Assembly (NCBI GenBank): GCA_963794165.1
Contig: CAWCCT010000009.1
Location: forward strand, 248,001-312,000
Source: PALSA-350 sp963794165
GTDB lineage: Bacteria; Acidobacteriota; Terriglobia; Terriglobales; Acidobacteriaceae
DNA length: 64,000 nucleotides
Direction: 5' to 3'
Every line of letters starts with the position of its first letter. The first letter of the stretch is position 1. A model generated the notes under the pieces. The model saw nothing but the letters and a program-made list of their open reading frames with translations, did not search any database and was not told where the DNA came from. Position numbers and translations under genes: made by a program. Shown here piece by piece: positions 1 to 9,562 of this stretch.

Positions 1-2
1 AC

Positions 3-704
3 CTGATATGGGCGCCCTTGTTGGCGTTGCTCAAGCCTCGCCGTGCGGTGAAAGCAGCCTTGATTCTCGCCGCCGCCATTGTCTTCTGGAGGGCGGTCGA
101 TGGACATTACCAGCTCATGCTGACGCTGATGCCGTCGACGCAGATGGGTACACGGACCGACTCCAGGCTTGACGCGCTGCTGTGGGGCTGCCTGGCAGCT
201 CTGCTCTTTCCGCAGATCAGAAGCTTACTTCGTCATCGCCTCTGGACCTGGTCATGGGTCCCGCTCTCCATTTACCTCGTGGTGCTGGAACGCTATCATC
301 TTCCCCTCTTTCAGTTACAACTGGCGTTGCTCTTTCCTTGTCTGTTGATAAGCACCGTTCTCTTTCCCCAAAGTGCATTGGGGCGGCTGTTGGAGCTACC
401 TTTCATGCGCTGGGCGGGAGTGCTTTCCTACAGCATCTATTTGTGGCAGCAACTGTTTCTGCAGCCGCCACGTGGCCTTGGTTCTCTCGAGCGAACAAGC
501 GGCTTTTACCGCTTGCAACAATTTCCTTTGAATGTCGTCTGTATTTTGCTCTGCGCGTGCGCCAGTCACTATCTGCTGGAGCGGCGGATGATGGCGCTGG
601 GGCGCCGGTTGAGCGGTGCCTGGGCAAGCGTCAAGCCCGGAACTGTTCTTCCGGCGCCGGCAAGGCTAGCAGCCGGCGGCAACGCACCCACCCCAGCCGG
701 ATAG
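3..704 (+). CDS. acyltransferase 3 family membrane protein, 3' part
   Basis: The reading frame is open to the left edge, so the true start lies outside the window; 233 residues are visible. It resembles the C-terminal half of OafA/YrhL-type acyltransferase 3 proteins, which transfer acyl groups to envelope sugars from the inner membrane. Visible hallmarks are TDSRLDALLWG, which commonly precedes a membrane helix in this family, the late LSYSIYLWQQLFL helix, and a final helix ending in YLLERRM. At least five hydrophobic segments are present. The catalytic histidine normally lies in the missing N-terminal part. A Pro/Ala-rich tail ends at a TAG two bases before a long hairpin repeat. Substrate cannot be inferred. 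Confidence 0.75.
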   Translation: MIWAPLLALLKPRRAVKAALILAAAIVFWRAVDGHYQLMLTLMPSTQMGTRTDSRLDALLWGCLAALLFPQIRSLLRHRLWTWSWVPLSIYLVVLERYHLPLFQLQLALLFPCLLISTVLFPQSALGRLLELPFMRWAGVLSYSIYLWQQLFLQPPRGLGSLERTSGFYRLQQFPLNVVCILLCACASHYLLERRMMALGRRLSGAWASVKPGTVLPAPARLAAGGNAPTPAG

Positions 705-706
705 CA

Positions 707-794
707 ACCGTCCTTGCAGATAATGCCTGGGTGCCCCACCTCTCGCGAAAAACGAGCGAGATGTGGGTACCCGGGCGCTGTTGCAAGGACGGGT
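707..794. repeat. long hairpin repeat between acyltransferase and ybeY
   Basis: One palindromic unit. The outer arms ACCGTCCTTGCA (707-718) and TGCAAGGACGGGT (782-794) enclose an imperfect inner stem, GGGTGCCCCAC with TCTCGC against GAGCGAG with ATGTGGGTACCC, around a short A-rich loop. The inner core is the same sequence seen in the elements at 24235-24383 and 27471-27657, here as a single arm pair. It starts two bases after the acyltransferase stop codon, so it may end or stabilise that transcript; no T-tract follows. Confidence 0.75.
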
Positions 795-873
795 CGGGAT
801 GCTCCTCTCCAACCTGACATACAATAAGCTTGCACTCTGTGGCGAGGACGATCGTCGCAGAGGGCACGGCAAG

Positions 874-1356
874 ATGATTGTTATCGAAGCTGCCCGAGCG
901 AAGACCTTACCGGCCGCCTCTGCTCTCGGTAAGCGTGACTTGAACCGTTTCCTGGCTTGCGCTACTGAGGCGCTTGGTCTGGCCGGCGAATTCTCCGTCC
1001 TTCTGACGGGAGATGAACGATTACGTGCACTGAATCTGCAGTTTCGGGGTGTGGACAAGCCCACCGACGTGCTGTCTTTTCCGGCACTCTCCCAGGTTCC
1101 AAACGGCAGCCCGGGGGGCGATCTGGCCATCTCGCTGGAAACCGCGTCGGTGCAGGCAGCCAACTTTGGGCATACGTTAGCGATGGAAGTTAAGATATTG
1201 ATCCTGCACGGGCTGCTCCATCTCGCGGGCTACGATCACGAACGCGATCAGGGGCAGATGCGGCTTCGCGAAACCCTGCTGCGCAAGCAGTTCGCTCTGC
1301 CTGCCGGCCTGGTCGAGCGCAGTCGTCAACGCAAGCGGCGGGGCGCTAAGCCATGA
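874..1356 (+). CDS. ybeY: endoribonuclease YbeY (16S rRNA maturation)
   Basis: A 160-residue single-strand-specific metallo-endoribonuclease of the UPF0054 family, needed for 16S rRNA 3' end maturation and ribosome quality control. The zinc motif HGLLHLAGYDHERD near the C-terminus gives H-x3-H-x5-H, and DKPTDVLSFP is the usual upstream signature. I chose ATG 874 because the frame upstream runs through the hairpin repeat and because the family begins close to here. The stop overlaps the next gene by four bases (ATGA type). The order ybeY, CNNM/CorC-like, era is common in bacteria and suggests one transcript. Confidence 0.93.
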   Translation: MIVIEAARAKTLPAASALGKRDLNRFLACATEALGLAGEFSVLLTGDERLRALNLQFRGVDKPTDVLSFPALSQVPNGSPGGDLAISLETASVQAANFGHTLAMEVKILILHGLLHLAGYDHERDQGQMRLRETLLRKQFALPAGLVERSRQRKRRGAKP

Positions 1357-2642
1357 GCCTGCTTTCCGGGATAATCATTCTCCTGCTGCTCTTTATCCTC
1401 ACTCTGTCCTCCTATATCGCCAGGCTGTATGCGGAGACGGGCAAGTTTCTTTCCGGCGAGTTCCAGGAAAACATCGACGTGTGGGAGGCAAAAATAGAGC
1501 CCCGCCTGGGGCTTAGCCGCGATCGGATTTCACTCTCCGCTGCCGTCCTATCCCAGTTTTCCCTAGCCTCGCTGGCCCTTTATTTCGGAGTGCTGCTCTT
1601 TGCGGAGAACGGGGGAGTGCGGCCTAGCCCGGCAGAGGTGGCACAGGCCGTGTTAGGCGCCGTGCTGGTGATCGTGCTCTTCAACCAATTCCTGCCGTTT
1701 GTCTTCTTTACCCGCACCACTGGGGTCTGGGTGGTGCGCCTGACCTTTGTCATCCGGCTGCTCTTCTACCTCGTTCTCCCGGTCACCCTGTTGCTGGCTT
1801 TCCTGCTCTCGATCGCAGCCCTGGCGGAACCCCGGCCAGGCGACGTCGAGGAGGATGCCAGCGAAGCCGCGGTAGAGGCGCTGATCGAAGCGGGAGAGGA
1901 AGAGGGAATCATCGAAGAGAGCGATCGCGATCTGGTGCGCTCCGCTGTCGAATTCGGGGATAAGGTGGTGCGTGAGGTCATGACCCCGCGGCCGCACGTG
2001 TTTGCGGTTCCTGCCGACATGACGTTGGAAGCCTTTATTGCCGGGTTGAAAAAGCATCCCTACTCACGCGTGCCGGTATTTCGCGGCTCGCTTGATCACG
2101 TTACCGGCATTGTCTTTGCTCACGACCTGCTTCATATCGCCGATGCTGCCGCCAGCACTCAGACCGTGGCCAGCATCCAGCGCAAGGCGGCCCTGGTCCC
2201 GGAAACCAAGCGGGTCAATGAATTGTTGCGCGAGATGCAGCGCGAGAAGCAGCACATGCGCATTGTGATCGACGAATACGGCGGCGTGGCCGGCCTGGTG
2301 ACGATCGAGGACTTGCTCGAGGAGATTGTCGGCCGCATCAGCGATGAGCACGAATATGACAGTGAGCAGGACGCGCCAGTGCACGAGGCTGGCGGCACCT
2401 GGCTGGTCTCTGGAAATCTCGAGGTAGCCCGGCTGGAGGATCTGCTCAGCGGCGGCTACCAGGTCGAGCAGGAATACCAGGCCGCGACCGTCGGCGGATT
2501 GGTCAGCGAGATTGCCGGTCGAATTCCGCTGCCCGGCGAGGTCATCGTTGCTGACTCCTTACGTTTCGAGGTGGTGGCCTCGACCGATCGCCGTATCGAA
2601 CGGGTGCGGGTGTCGGCCATCGAGAGTGTCGGCCGTTCGTAG
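1353..2642 (+). CDS. CNNM/CorC-type CBS-domain membrane protein
   Basis: A 429-residue hemolysin-C/CNNM family protein. The first 150 or so residues carry four hydrophobic segments. A paired CBS domain follows (VREVMTPRPHVFAVP, then RMQREK-like and IVIDEYGGVAGLVTIEDLLEEIVG), and then a CorC_HlyC domain (AGGTWLVSGNLEVARLEDLL). Family members are linked to Mg2+/Co2+ efflux or resistance; a pore-forming hemolysin role is unlikely. The start overlaps the ybeY stop, so translation is probably coupled. The membrane domain is more divergent than the CBS part, so the transport substrate is uncertain. Confidence 0.85.
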   Translation: MSLLSGIIILLLLFILTLSSYIARLYAETGKFLSGEFQENIDVWEAKIEPRLGLSRDRISLSAAVLSQFSLASLALYFGVLLFAENGGVRPSPAEVAQAVLGAVLVIVLFNQFLPFVFFTRTTGVWVVRLTFVIRLLFYLVLPVTLLLAFLLSIAALAEPRPGDVEEDASEAAVEALIEAGEEEGIIEESDRDLVRSAVEFGDKVVREVMTPRPHVFAVPADMTLEAFIAGLKKHPYSRVPVFRGSLDHVTGIVFAHDLLHIADAAASTQTVASIQRKAALVPETKRVNELLREMQREKQHMRIVIDEYGGVAGLVTIEDLLEEIVGRISDEHEYDSEQDAPVHEAGGTWLVSGNLEVARLEDLLSGGYQVEQEYQAATVGGLVSEIAGRIPLPGEVIVADSLRFEVVASTDRRIERVRVSAIESVGRS

Positions 2643-2662
2643 CGCAGGGTCTACACTAAGGC

Positions 2663-3826
2663 GTGCGCTCCGGCTTCGTTTCTATCCTCGGTCGTCCTAA
2701 TGCGGGCAAGTCGACGCTGCTGAATGCGCTCATCGGCGAAAAGATCGCCATCGTCACCAACAAGCCGCAGACCACACGCAACCGAATCCAGGGAATCGTA
2801 GAAGTCCCGGCGCGTAAGGGTAAGAGCGCGGCGCAGATAGTTTTTGTCGACACACCTGGCGTCCACCGGCCAAACTCTCAACTCGACCGGCGAATGATGC
2901 AGGAAGTCTACGAGGCCCTGGAGAGCCGGGACATTGTCATCCTGCTGGTGGACGCAGCCCGCTACAGCGAGCCACCCCCGCCGGGAAAGAAGCCATCGCC
3001 CCGGGCGGAGCGCGAAAGCAGTGAAGATGCGTTTGTCTTGCAGCTGATTCAGAAGCTGGATTGCCCTGTGTTCCTGGTGATCAACAAGATTGACCTGGTT
3101 TTACGGTCTAAGCTTCTGCCCTTGATCGAGCGCTTCAGCGCCTTGCATCCGTTTGCCGAAGTCATCCCGATCTCCGCCACCAAGAGGGATGGTCTGGATA
3201 CTTTATTGACCAAGCTGGTCGAGTATCTGCCTCAGGGCCAGCGCTATTTCCCCAAGGAGCAGTTCACCGATCAGCCAGAACGCTTCCTGGTTGCGGAGCT
3301 CATCCGGGAGCGCATCCTGCTCGAGACGGGAGAAGAAATTCCCTATGCTTCCGCGGTGGTCGTCGAGCGCTTTGAGGAGCCGGAAGCAGCTTCAAAATCC
3401 CCGCTGACCCGTATTTCCGCGGTGATCTATTGCGAGCGCTCGGGCCAAAAGGCGATTTTGATCGGCAAGGGCGGCACGAAACTCAAGAGCATAGGCACGG
3501 GTGCGCGCAAGGAGATAGAGTCGCTGCTGGGCACCCGGGTCTATCTCGAGCTGCACGTGATCGTGGAAGAAAACTGGAGGGAGTCGAGGTACTTCGTAGA
3601 CTCCCTGGACTGGCGCAAACAGCTGGAAGACCTGGCCCAAGCCAAGCCCGCCGTCGAAGAAAATCCTAAAACCGCCCCTAGAACCGAACAGAAAAGCGAA
3701 CGTAAAACTGGACGAAGAACCAGTCGCAAAACCGGACGGGTGCCCCAGGTTCGCCCACCTGCCCCGGCTGGCCGTGGGAGAGTACCTGGGACGAAAAAGC
3801 GGGGCGAAGCCCCACCAATGCTTTAA
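2663..3826 (+). CDS. era: GTPase Era with extended basic C-terminus
   Basis: A ribosome-assembly GTPase that binds 16S rRNA. G1 is GRPNAGKST (residues 10-18), G3 is DTPG, G4 is NKID, and the KH RNA-binding domain includes LIGKGGTKLKSIG. The start is GTG 2663; no better in-frame start gives the usual MRSGFVSILG opening. At 387 residues it is well above the usual 300 or so. There is a Pro/Lys-rich insertion of about 20 residues after the VDAARYSE strand, and a Lys/Arg-rich tail after the KH domain. The last 29 or so residues and the stop codon are encoded by one arm of an inverted repeat (3737-3946), which suggests repeat insertion extended the reading frame. Confidence 0.93.
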   Translation: MRSGFVSILGRPNAGKSTLLNALIGEKIAIVTNKPQTTRNRIQGIVEVPARKGKSAAQIVFVDTPGVHRPNSQLDRRMMQEVYEALESRDIVILLVDAARYSEPPPPGKKPSPRAERESSEDAFVLQLIQKLDCPVFLVINKIDLVLRSKLLPLIERFSALHPFAEVIPISATKRDGLDTLLTKLVEYLPQGQRYFPKEQFTDQPERFLVAELIRERILLETGEEIPYASAVVVERFEEPEAASKSPLTRISAVIYCERSGQKAILIGKGGTKLKSIGTGARKEIESLLGTRVYLELHVIVEENWRESRYFVDSLDWRKQLEDLAQAKPAVEENPKTAPRTEQKSERKTGRRTSRKTGRVPQVRPPAPAGRGRVPGTKKRGEAPPML

Positions 3827-3946
3827 TCAAATTCCGAAGATGGCTCGGGCAAAAAGAGAAAAGCTTTGAGGGGCTTCGCCCGTCTTTGTCGGCCCACGTA
3901 CGCTCCCACGGCGAGCCGGGGCAGGTAGGCGAACGTGGGGCACCCG
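3737..3946. repeat. long inverted repeat overlapping the era 3' end
   Basis: Arm 1 is 3737-3826 and arm 2 about 3860-3946, imperfect but closely matched in reverse complement over nearly their whole length. Shared blocks include CGGGTGCCCCA, CACCTGCCCCGGCT, CCGTGGGAG, and GGGCGAAGCCCC against GGGGCTTCGCCC. The spacer is about 33 nt. The outer GGTGCCCCA end is shared with other repeats in this window. It lies between the convergent genes era and ntrX, so as RNA it could act as a terminator-like structure for both, but arm 1 is also coding. Confidence 0.85.
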
Positions 3947-4003
3947 TAAGGCTTGACCGGTACCGCAACCGTGACCGTTCGGCTTAGAGTTTGTCGCCGC
4001 AAG

Positions 4004-5359
4004 TCACTCGCGCACACTGATTCCCAAGCTCTTCATCTTGCGATAAAGATGACTCCGCTCCAGTCCTAACGCTTCCGCAGCCCGGCTAACATTCCCGTGG
4101 CACTCATCAATCTTCTTCAGGATGTAATCCCGTTCGTAGGCTTCCCGAGCTTGGTGCAGCGTACTAAATTCCTCACCCTTGCGGCTGTTGCCCCTGAAAA
4201 CCAACATAGGCAAGTGCTTACGTTCAATCCGTATCGTCTGCGGGTTCAGGATCATCACTCGTTCGATCACGTTCCTCAATTCCCGCACATTCCCCGGCCA
4301 ATGGTACTGCTTGAGCACGCTAACCGCCTCGTCGCTCATCTCGATACGCGGCCGCCCATACTGGCGTCCGAACTCCTGCAAAAATTCCCGCACGAGCAGC
4401 GGAATATCCTCCTTCCTATCCCGCAAAGGCGGCACATAGAAAGGAATGACATTCAGCCGGTAAAAAAAATCCTCGCGAAAGTTCCCCCTGGCGATTTCCT
4501 CCTCCAGGTCCTTATTGGTAGCAGCAATAACCCGGACATCGACCTGGATGGTCTGCGTGCCACCTACCGGAGTAAACCGCTGTTCATCCAGCGCGCGCAA
4601 AACCTTGGCCTGCATTTTAAGGCTCATATCCCCGACTTCATCCAGGAACAGCGTCCCCTCGTTGGCTCGTTCAAACGTTCCCAGCTTTTCCACCGGGCCA
4701 TTGGGAACGGCGCTATGACGGTAGCCGAAGATCTCGCTTTCGATATAGTCCTCGGGAATAGCGGCGCAATTCAACTCCACAAATACCCGGTCGCTGCGCA
4801 AGCTCTCGCTGTGCATGGCCCGGGCAATCAGCTCCTTGCCGGAACCGGATTCGCCATAAATGAGCACCCTCCCGTTGGTGGGCGCCATCAGCTTGATCTG
4901 CTGCCGCAGCGCCTTGATGGAGACGCTCTCGCCGGTAATCGGCACGTGCATTAGCAGTTGCCGCTTGAACTCCTGGTTCTCGCTGCGTAGCCGCCGGGCT
5001 TGCACGGCATTCTTAAGCAGGATCAGCGTGCGGTCGATGGAGAGCGGCTTCTCCAGGAAATCGAAGGCGCCTAGCTTGGTGGCGCGCACCGCAGTTTCGA
5101 TGGTGCCATGACCGGAAATGATGATGACTTCCGGGGTGCTCTCGATGTCCAGCGATCGAATCTCCGTCAGCACGTCCAGGCCGTCCCGATCGGGCAGCCA
5201 GATGTCGAGCAGCATGACATCGTAGGAGGCGTCCCGCAGCAGCACCATGGCCTCGGAAGCAGTGGCGGTGCTGGTAACGGCGTACCCGTCCTCCTTGAGG
5301 ATTTCCCCTAGAGACTCGCGGATCTCCGCCTCGTCATCGACGATCAGAATGTGGTTCAT
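4004..5359 (-). CDS. NtrX-like response regulator with AAA+ domain lacking GAFTGA
   Basis: A 451-residue NtrC-family regulator. The receiver domain has acidic D8/D9 and phosphoacceptor D52 (VMLLDIWLPD). The AAA+ domain has Walker A GESGSGKE (169-176) and a Walker-B-like TLFLDEVGDM. The C-terminal Fis-type helix-turn-helix ends in LGLERSHLYRKMKSLG. The loop that normally reads GAFTGA and touches sigma-54 reads GYRHSAVPNG (about 212-221), so activation of sigma-54 polymerase is doubtful. It overlaps the sensor kinase gene by four bases and is the likely partner of that kinase. Nitrogen or redox sensing is possible by NtrYX analogy but not shown. Confidence 0.88.
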   Translation of the reverse strand: MNHILIVDDEAEIRESLGEILKEDGYAVTSTATASEAMVLLRDASYDVMLLDIWLPDRDGLDVLTEIRSLDIESTPEVIIISGHGTIETAVRATKLGAFDFLEKPLSIDRTLILLKNAVQARRLRSENQEFKRQLLMHVPITGESVSIKALRQQIKLMAPTNGRVLIYGESGSGKELIARAMHSESLRSDRVFVELNCAAIPEDYIESEIFGYRHSAVPNGPVEKLGTFERANEGTLFLDEVGDMSLKMQAKVLRALDEQRFTPVGGTQTIQVDVRVIAATNKDLEEEIARGNFREDFFYRLNVIPFYVPPLRDRKEDIPLLVREFLQEFGRQYGRPRIEMSDEAVSVLKQYHWPGNVRELRNVIERVMILNPQTIRIERKHLPMLVFRGNSRKGEEFSTLHQAREAYERDYILKKIDECHGNVSRAAEALGLERSHLYRKMKSLGISVRE

Positions 5360-7635
5360 GACGTCAGCCTGCCGTTAGCTCCTGCCAAAGCCGCTTCGTG
5401 CGTGCTTTTGGCATCCGCCAGCGGCAGTTCGACGATGAATCGCGCTCCGGTAGGACTGTTCTGTTCCGCACGAATGGCCCCGCTGTGCTCCTGGATGATT
5501 TTCGAGGCGATGGCCAACCCTAGCCCGGTGCCACGCTGTTTGGTAGAGAAATAAGGTAGAAACAGCCGCTCCCGCATTTCGTCATTCAAACCATGACCGG
5601 TATCGGCGACGACGATCTCCGCTGTGGTGTGCCCCTCGATGACCCCGGTGTCAATCGTCAGTTCCTGCAGCAGGCTGCTTTGCATGGCTTCGGCCGCGTT
5701 GTCGATGAGGTTAGCCAGAGCGCGTTTCAACGCCTCCGGATCGGCTAACACCGGGGGTATGCCGCCGCCGAGACGCTTCACAATGCGAATGTGCTGCAGT
5801 CTGCCGGCGAACAATGCCAGGGCGCTCTCCACGATGGAGTTCAGATCGCAGACTTTGGGGCGCGAAGTGGGGAACTGGGCCAACGAAGCAAACTGGTTGA
5901 CCAGCCTGCGCATGGTTTGCACTGAACCCAAAATAACGTCGCTGCACTTGCGGATAACTGAGTCTGATTCCAAGGTGGGACGGTCCACATGCTTGCGGAT
6001 CCGTTCTGCGGACAGCGCAATGGGCGTGAGCGGATTTTTGATTTCGTGGGCCACCCGTTGGGCCACCTCTTTCCATGCCACCTGGCGCTGGGCGTGCAGG
6101 AAATCGGTGACATCCTCCAGCACCAGAATGCAGCCCTCGCGATCCTTGTCCAACTCCAGCCGGGCAATGGTGGCGGTTACGTTCAGGGGTCCGCGAGGGC
6201 CGGGTAACTCGAGTTCGGTGGCGGCCAGGCCCATGCGCTTGCTGCGGCGCAAAAGCACGATGAGCTCGTCGGCGATTTCGCGGGGCAAAATGGACTCCAG
6301 CGGCATGCCGGAAAGGTCCTGGTGATCACGCGGGCTAAGCAGGTTGCGAGACGCGCGATTGGCCTGCAGGACGCACATTTGGTGGTCGAGGGTGACCACC
6401 CCGCTGGGAATTGTCTCCAGCACTGTTTCGAGTTCGCTGCGGCGCTCCTCGAGTGCCCGGTTGGCGGCCGAGAGTTGGGTGGTGGATCTTTCCGCGAGGG
6501 CACGGCTTTCTTCCAGGTCCTCTGCCATGCGATTGAAGGATTGCACCAGTTCGCCCAGCTCTTCGGTTGCCGCTACTCTGACCCGGTGAGCGTAGTGGCC
6601 GGCGGCCACGGCATCCATGGCATCGGCCAGGGCCTCCACCGGTCTGGTCACTTGCTTGGAGAGAAAGAGCGCCAGCCAGCTGCTGGCGAAAAAGACCAGC
6701 GTGGTCAGCAGGAACAACAGCAGCAGGTAGGTGCTGCGGATACGGTTGCGGGCGCGGTACAGGGTCTGATAGTCGCGGGTGCCGGAGCGAATGTCCTGGA
6801 CCGTAGCGCTGAGCCCGGCCGGGAGGGGCAAACCCGCGACCACCACGGCCCCGTCTCCGGTGCTGGCTTCGCCTAATACGTATTCGTCTTTGCCGGTCAC
6901 CAGCATGGGCACGTCGCTGCGCTGGGCGGCGTGCAAAACGGTCGTGGTCAGTGGCTCGTGTCCCTGGGCGACATCGCTTTCCGTCTCGTCCATCCAGGAA
7001 CGAATAATTGCCCGGCCGTCATCCTGGGGCAATTGATATTGGCCGATGGGCGCCCGGTTGCGGAAGACCACGGCAAAACCGCCCTCCAAGGTGATGCGGT
7101 GGGTGCCTATCTCCCGCAGTAGAGCCTCGGAATTACCCGTCTGTACGGCGTGAATCAAGGTGGGGGAGCTGGCCAGCGCTTCAGCTTCAGCCCTGGCGTT
7201 TGCCGCCGCGTATTGCGAGAGCTCGAGCGAAACCCGGGTCGAGTCCTGCCGTAGTTGTGAGGCGGGTTGTGAAAACCAGCGCTCCATGGAGCGATTAAGC
7301 AGCCCGAAACTGAACAGGAACATGAACACGGCCGGGGCAAAGGAGAGCAGCAGAGCTCCCACCAACATCCGGCTGCGAATTCTGGAGCCGAGCACCCGGC
7401 TGCGCTGGTCGGCCAGCAACTTCACAATGTTGCGGAAGAGCAGAACCAGCAACGTAAGCAGCAGCAGGAAGGCGATTACGGAAAGCGCGGTGAACAGGAA
7501 GATCTGGCTGGTGCCGTGCGGGCGCAAAAATGGCAGGTTGAAAGCATTGAGTGCAGCCAGCACCAGAAGAAGCAGAAACATGCCTCCACCGAGCGCTACA
7601 ACCGCACTTCTGCGGTGCTGTGACTCTGTCGCCAT
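5356..7635 (-). CDS. NtrY-like membrane sensor histidine kinase
   Basis: A 759-residue kinase. Three N-terminal hydrophobic helices (about residues 15-35, 45-68 and 90-112) precede a periplasmic region, and a further helix lies near 300-325. Then come a HAMP segment (KQVTRPVEALADAMDAVAAG), a PAS-like domain (IPSGVVTLDHQMCVLQAN), the HisKA box with H530 (VAHEIKNPLTPIALSAERI) and an HATPase domain (DNAAEAM; DTGHGL; GTGLGLAI). This order matches NtrY. The gene is upstream of and overlaps the NtrX-like regulator, so the pair forms one operon. The signal sensed is unknown. Confidence 0.9.
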   Translation of the reverse strand: MATESQHRRSAVVALGGGMFLLLLVLAALNAFNLPFLRPHGTSQIFLFTALSVIAFLLLLTLLVLLFRNIVKLLADQRSRVLGSRIRSRMLVGALLLSFAPAVFMFLFSFGLLNRSMERWFSQPASQLRQDSTRVSLELSQYAAANARAEAEALASSPTLIHAVQTGNSEALLREIGTHRITLEGGFAVVFRNRAPIGQYQLPQDDGRAIIRSWMDETESDVAQGHEPLTTTVLHAAQRSDVPMLVTGKDEYVLGEASTGDGAVVVAGLPLPAGLSATVQDIRSGTRDYQTLYRARNRIRSTYLLLLFLLTTLVFFASSWLALFLSKQVTRPVEALADAMDAVAAGHYAHRVRVAATEELGELVQSFNRMAEDLEESRALAERSTTQLSAANRALEERRSELETVLETIPSGVVTLDHQMCVLQANRASRNLLSPRDHQDLSGMPLESILPREIADELIVLLRRSKRMGLAATELELPGPRGPLNVTATIARLELDKDREGCILVLEDVTDFLHAQRQVAWKEVAQRVAHEIKNPLTPIALSAERIRKHVDRPTLESDSVIRKCSDVILGSVQTMRRLVNQFASLAQFPTSRPKVCDLNSIVESALALFAGRLQHIRIVKRLGGGIPPVLADPEALKRALANLIDNAAEAMQSSLLQELTIDTGVIEGHTTAEIVVADTGHGLNDEMRERLFLPYFSTKQRGTGLGLAIASKIIQEHSGAIRAEQNSPTGARFIVELPLADAKSTHEAALAGANGRLTS

Positions 7636-7710
7636 GTGCTTAACAGCTTACCGCGCCGGGAACAAAGCCGCCTATGACGAAGCGCATGAAGAAGCTCCGG
7701 CCGCTACGGG

Positions 7711-7963
7711 CGGTTAAAAACATTTCCAGGAAAGTCTGCTGAACCGCAGATCCCTCGGCTTCGCTCGGGATGACAAAGGGGAGGTGGGGTTTTCATTGGA
7801 GCTCGGTTGCAAGGATCCCAGGTCTCAGAAGCGAGACCTGGGGCACCCTTCGATTCGTGGCCAAGTCATCGCTCTCGATGGAAGGGCTGCCCCCCTTTGT
7901 CATCCCGAGCGAAGCCGAGGGATCTGCGGTTCAGCAGACCTTTCCTGGAAATGTTTTTGACCG
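7711..7963. repeat. composite long inverted repeat between rho and ntrY
   Basis: Arm 1 (7711-7782) and arm 2 (about 7891-7963) are near-perfect reverse complements over roughly 70 bases, containing CATTTCCAGGAAAG, CTGAACCGCAGATCCCTC and GCTTCGCTCGGGATGACAAA. The spacer carries a separate small palindrome, GGTCTCAGAAGCGAGACC with TGGGGCACCC (about 7820-7850), which is also found in the element between trpE and trpG. It therefore looks like one repeat nested in another. It fills most of the 344-nt gap downstream of rho and upstream of ntrY, both on the minus strand. Confidence 0.85.
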
Positions 7964-7979
7964 CCGCAGGGCAAGCACC

Positions 7980-9230
<1,251 letters not shown>

Positions 9231-9343
9231 TTTCACCTACGGCGGAAAACAATGGAGGGGTTTATCGGGAAGGAATCTTGCTGGTTTAAGCAGGTCGAGT
9301 GGTTCCAGGGAAGGGGTCGAAAAAGGCCCAAACAGGGCCGCGC

Positions 9344-9562
9344 TTACGCTGCGCGGCGCTGCTGGATCTGAGATGCTTCCGGGGTAACGGCGGCTGGTGC
9401 CGCCGGGCTCTCATGGTGGAAGCGGACTAGAACCTCATTGGTCGTGTCTTGTAGACGGGTATTGGGCTTGTGCAGCTTACGAGTCGCCTTGGAGGCTAGC
9501 TGACACAGTGTATAGCGATTTTCAACGTGGGCAAGTGCCCCAAAGATAAGGTCAGAGCGCAT
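9344..9562 (-). CDS. rpoZ: RNA polymerase omega subunit
   Basis: A 72-residue small protein. The segment NRYTLCQLASKATRKLHKPN followed by TTNEVLVRF matches the compact omega subunits that help assemble RNA polymerase beta-prime. A good Shine-Dalgarno sequence (GAAGGAG) precedes ATG 9562. The usual neighbour gmk is not next to it; rho follows about 110 nt downstream on the same strand, so two transcription genes sit together. The Ala/Gln-rich C-terminus (SPAAPAAVTPEASQIQQRRAA region) looks disordered. Confidence 0.8.
   Translation of the reverse strand: MRSDLIFGALAHVENRYTLCQLASKATRKLHKPNTRLQDTTNEVLVRFHHESPAAPAAVTPEASQIQQRRAA

Noticed and set aside
707..794. CRISPR or attachment-site reading of the hairpin repeats
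   Set aside because: Copies are dispersed singly at gene ends with no spacer array, integrase or cas genes.
1353..2642. Pore-forming hemolysin
   Set aside because: Name comes from old annotation of CBS/CorC_HlyC proteins; domains indicate a CNNM-type membrane protein.
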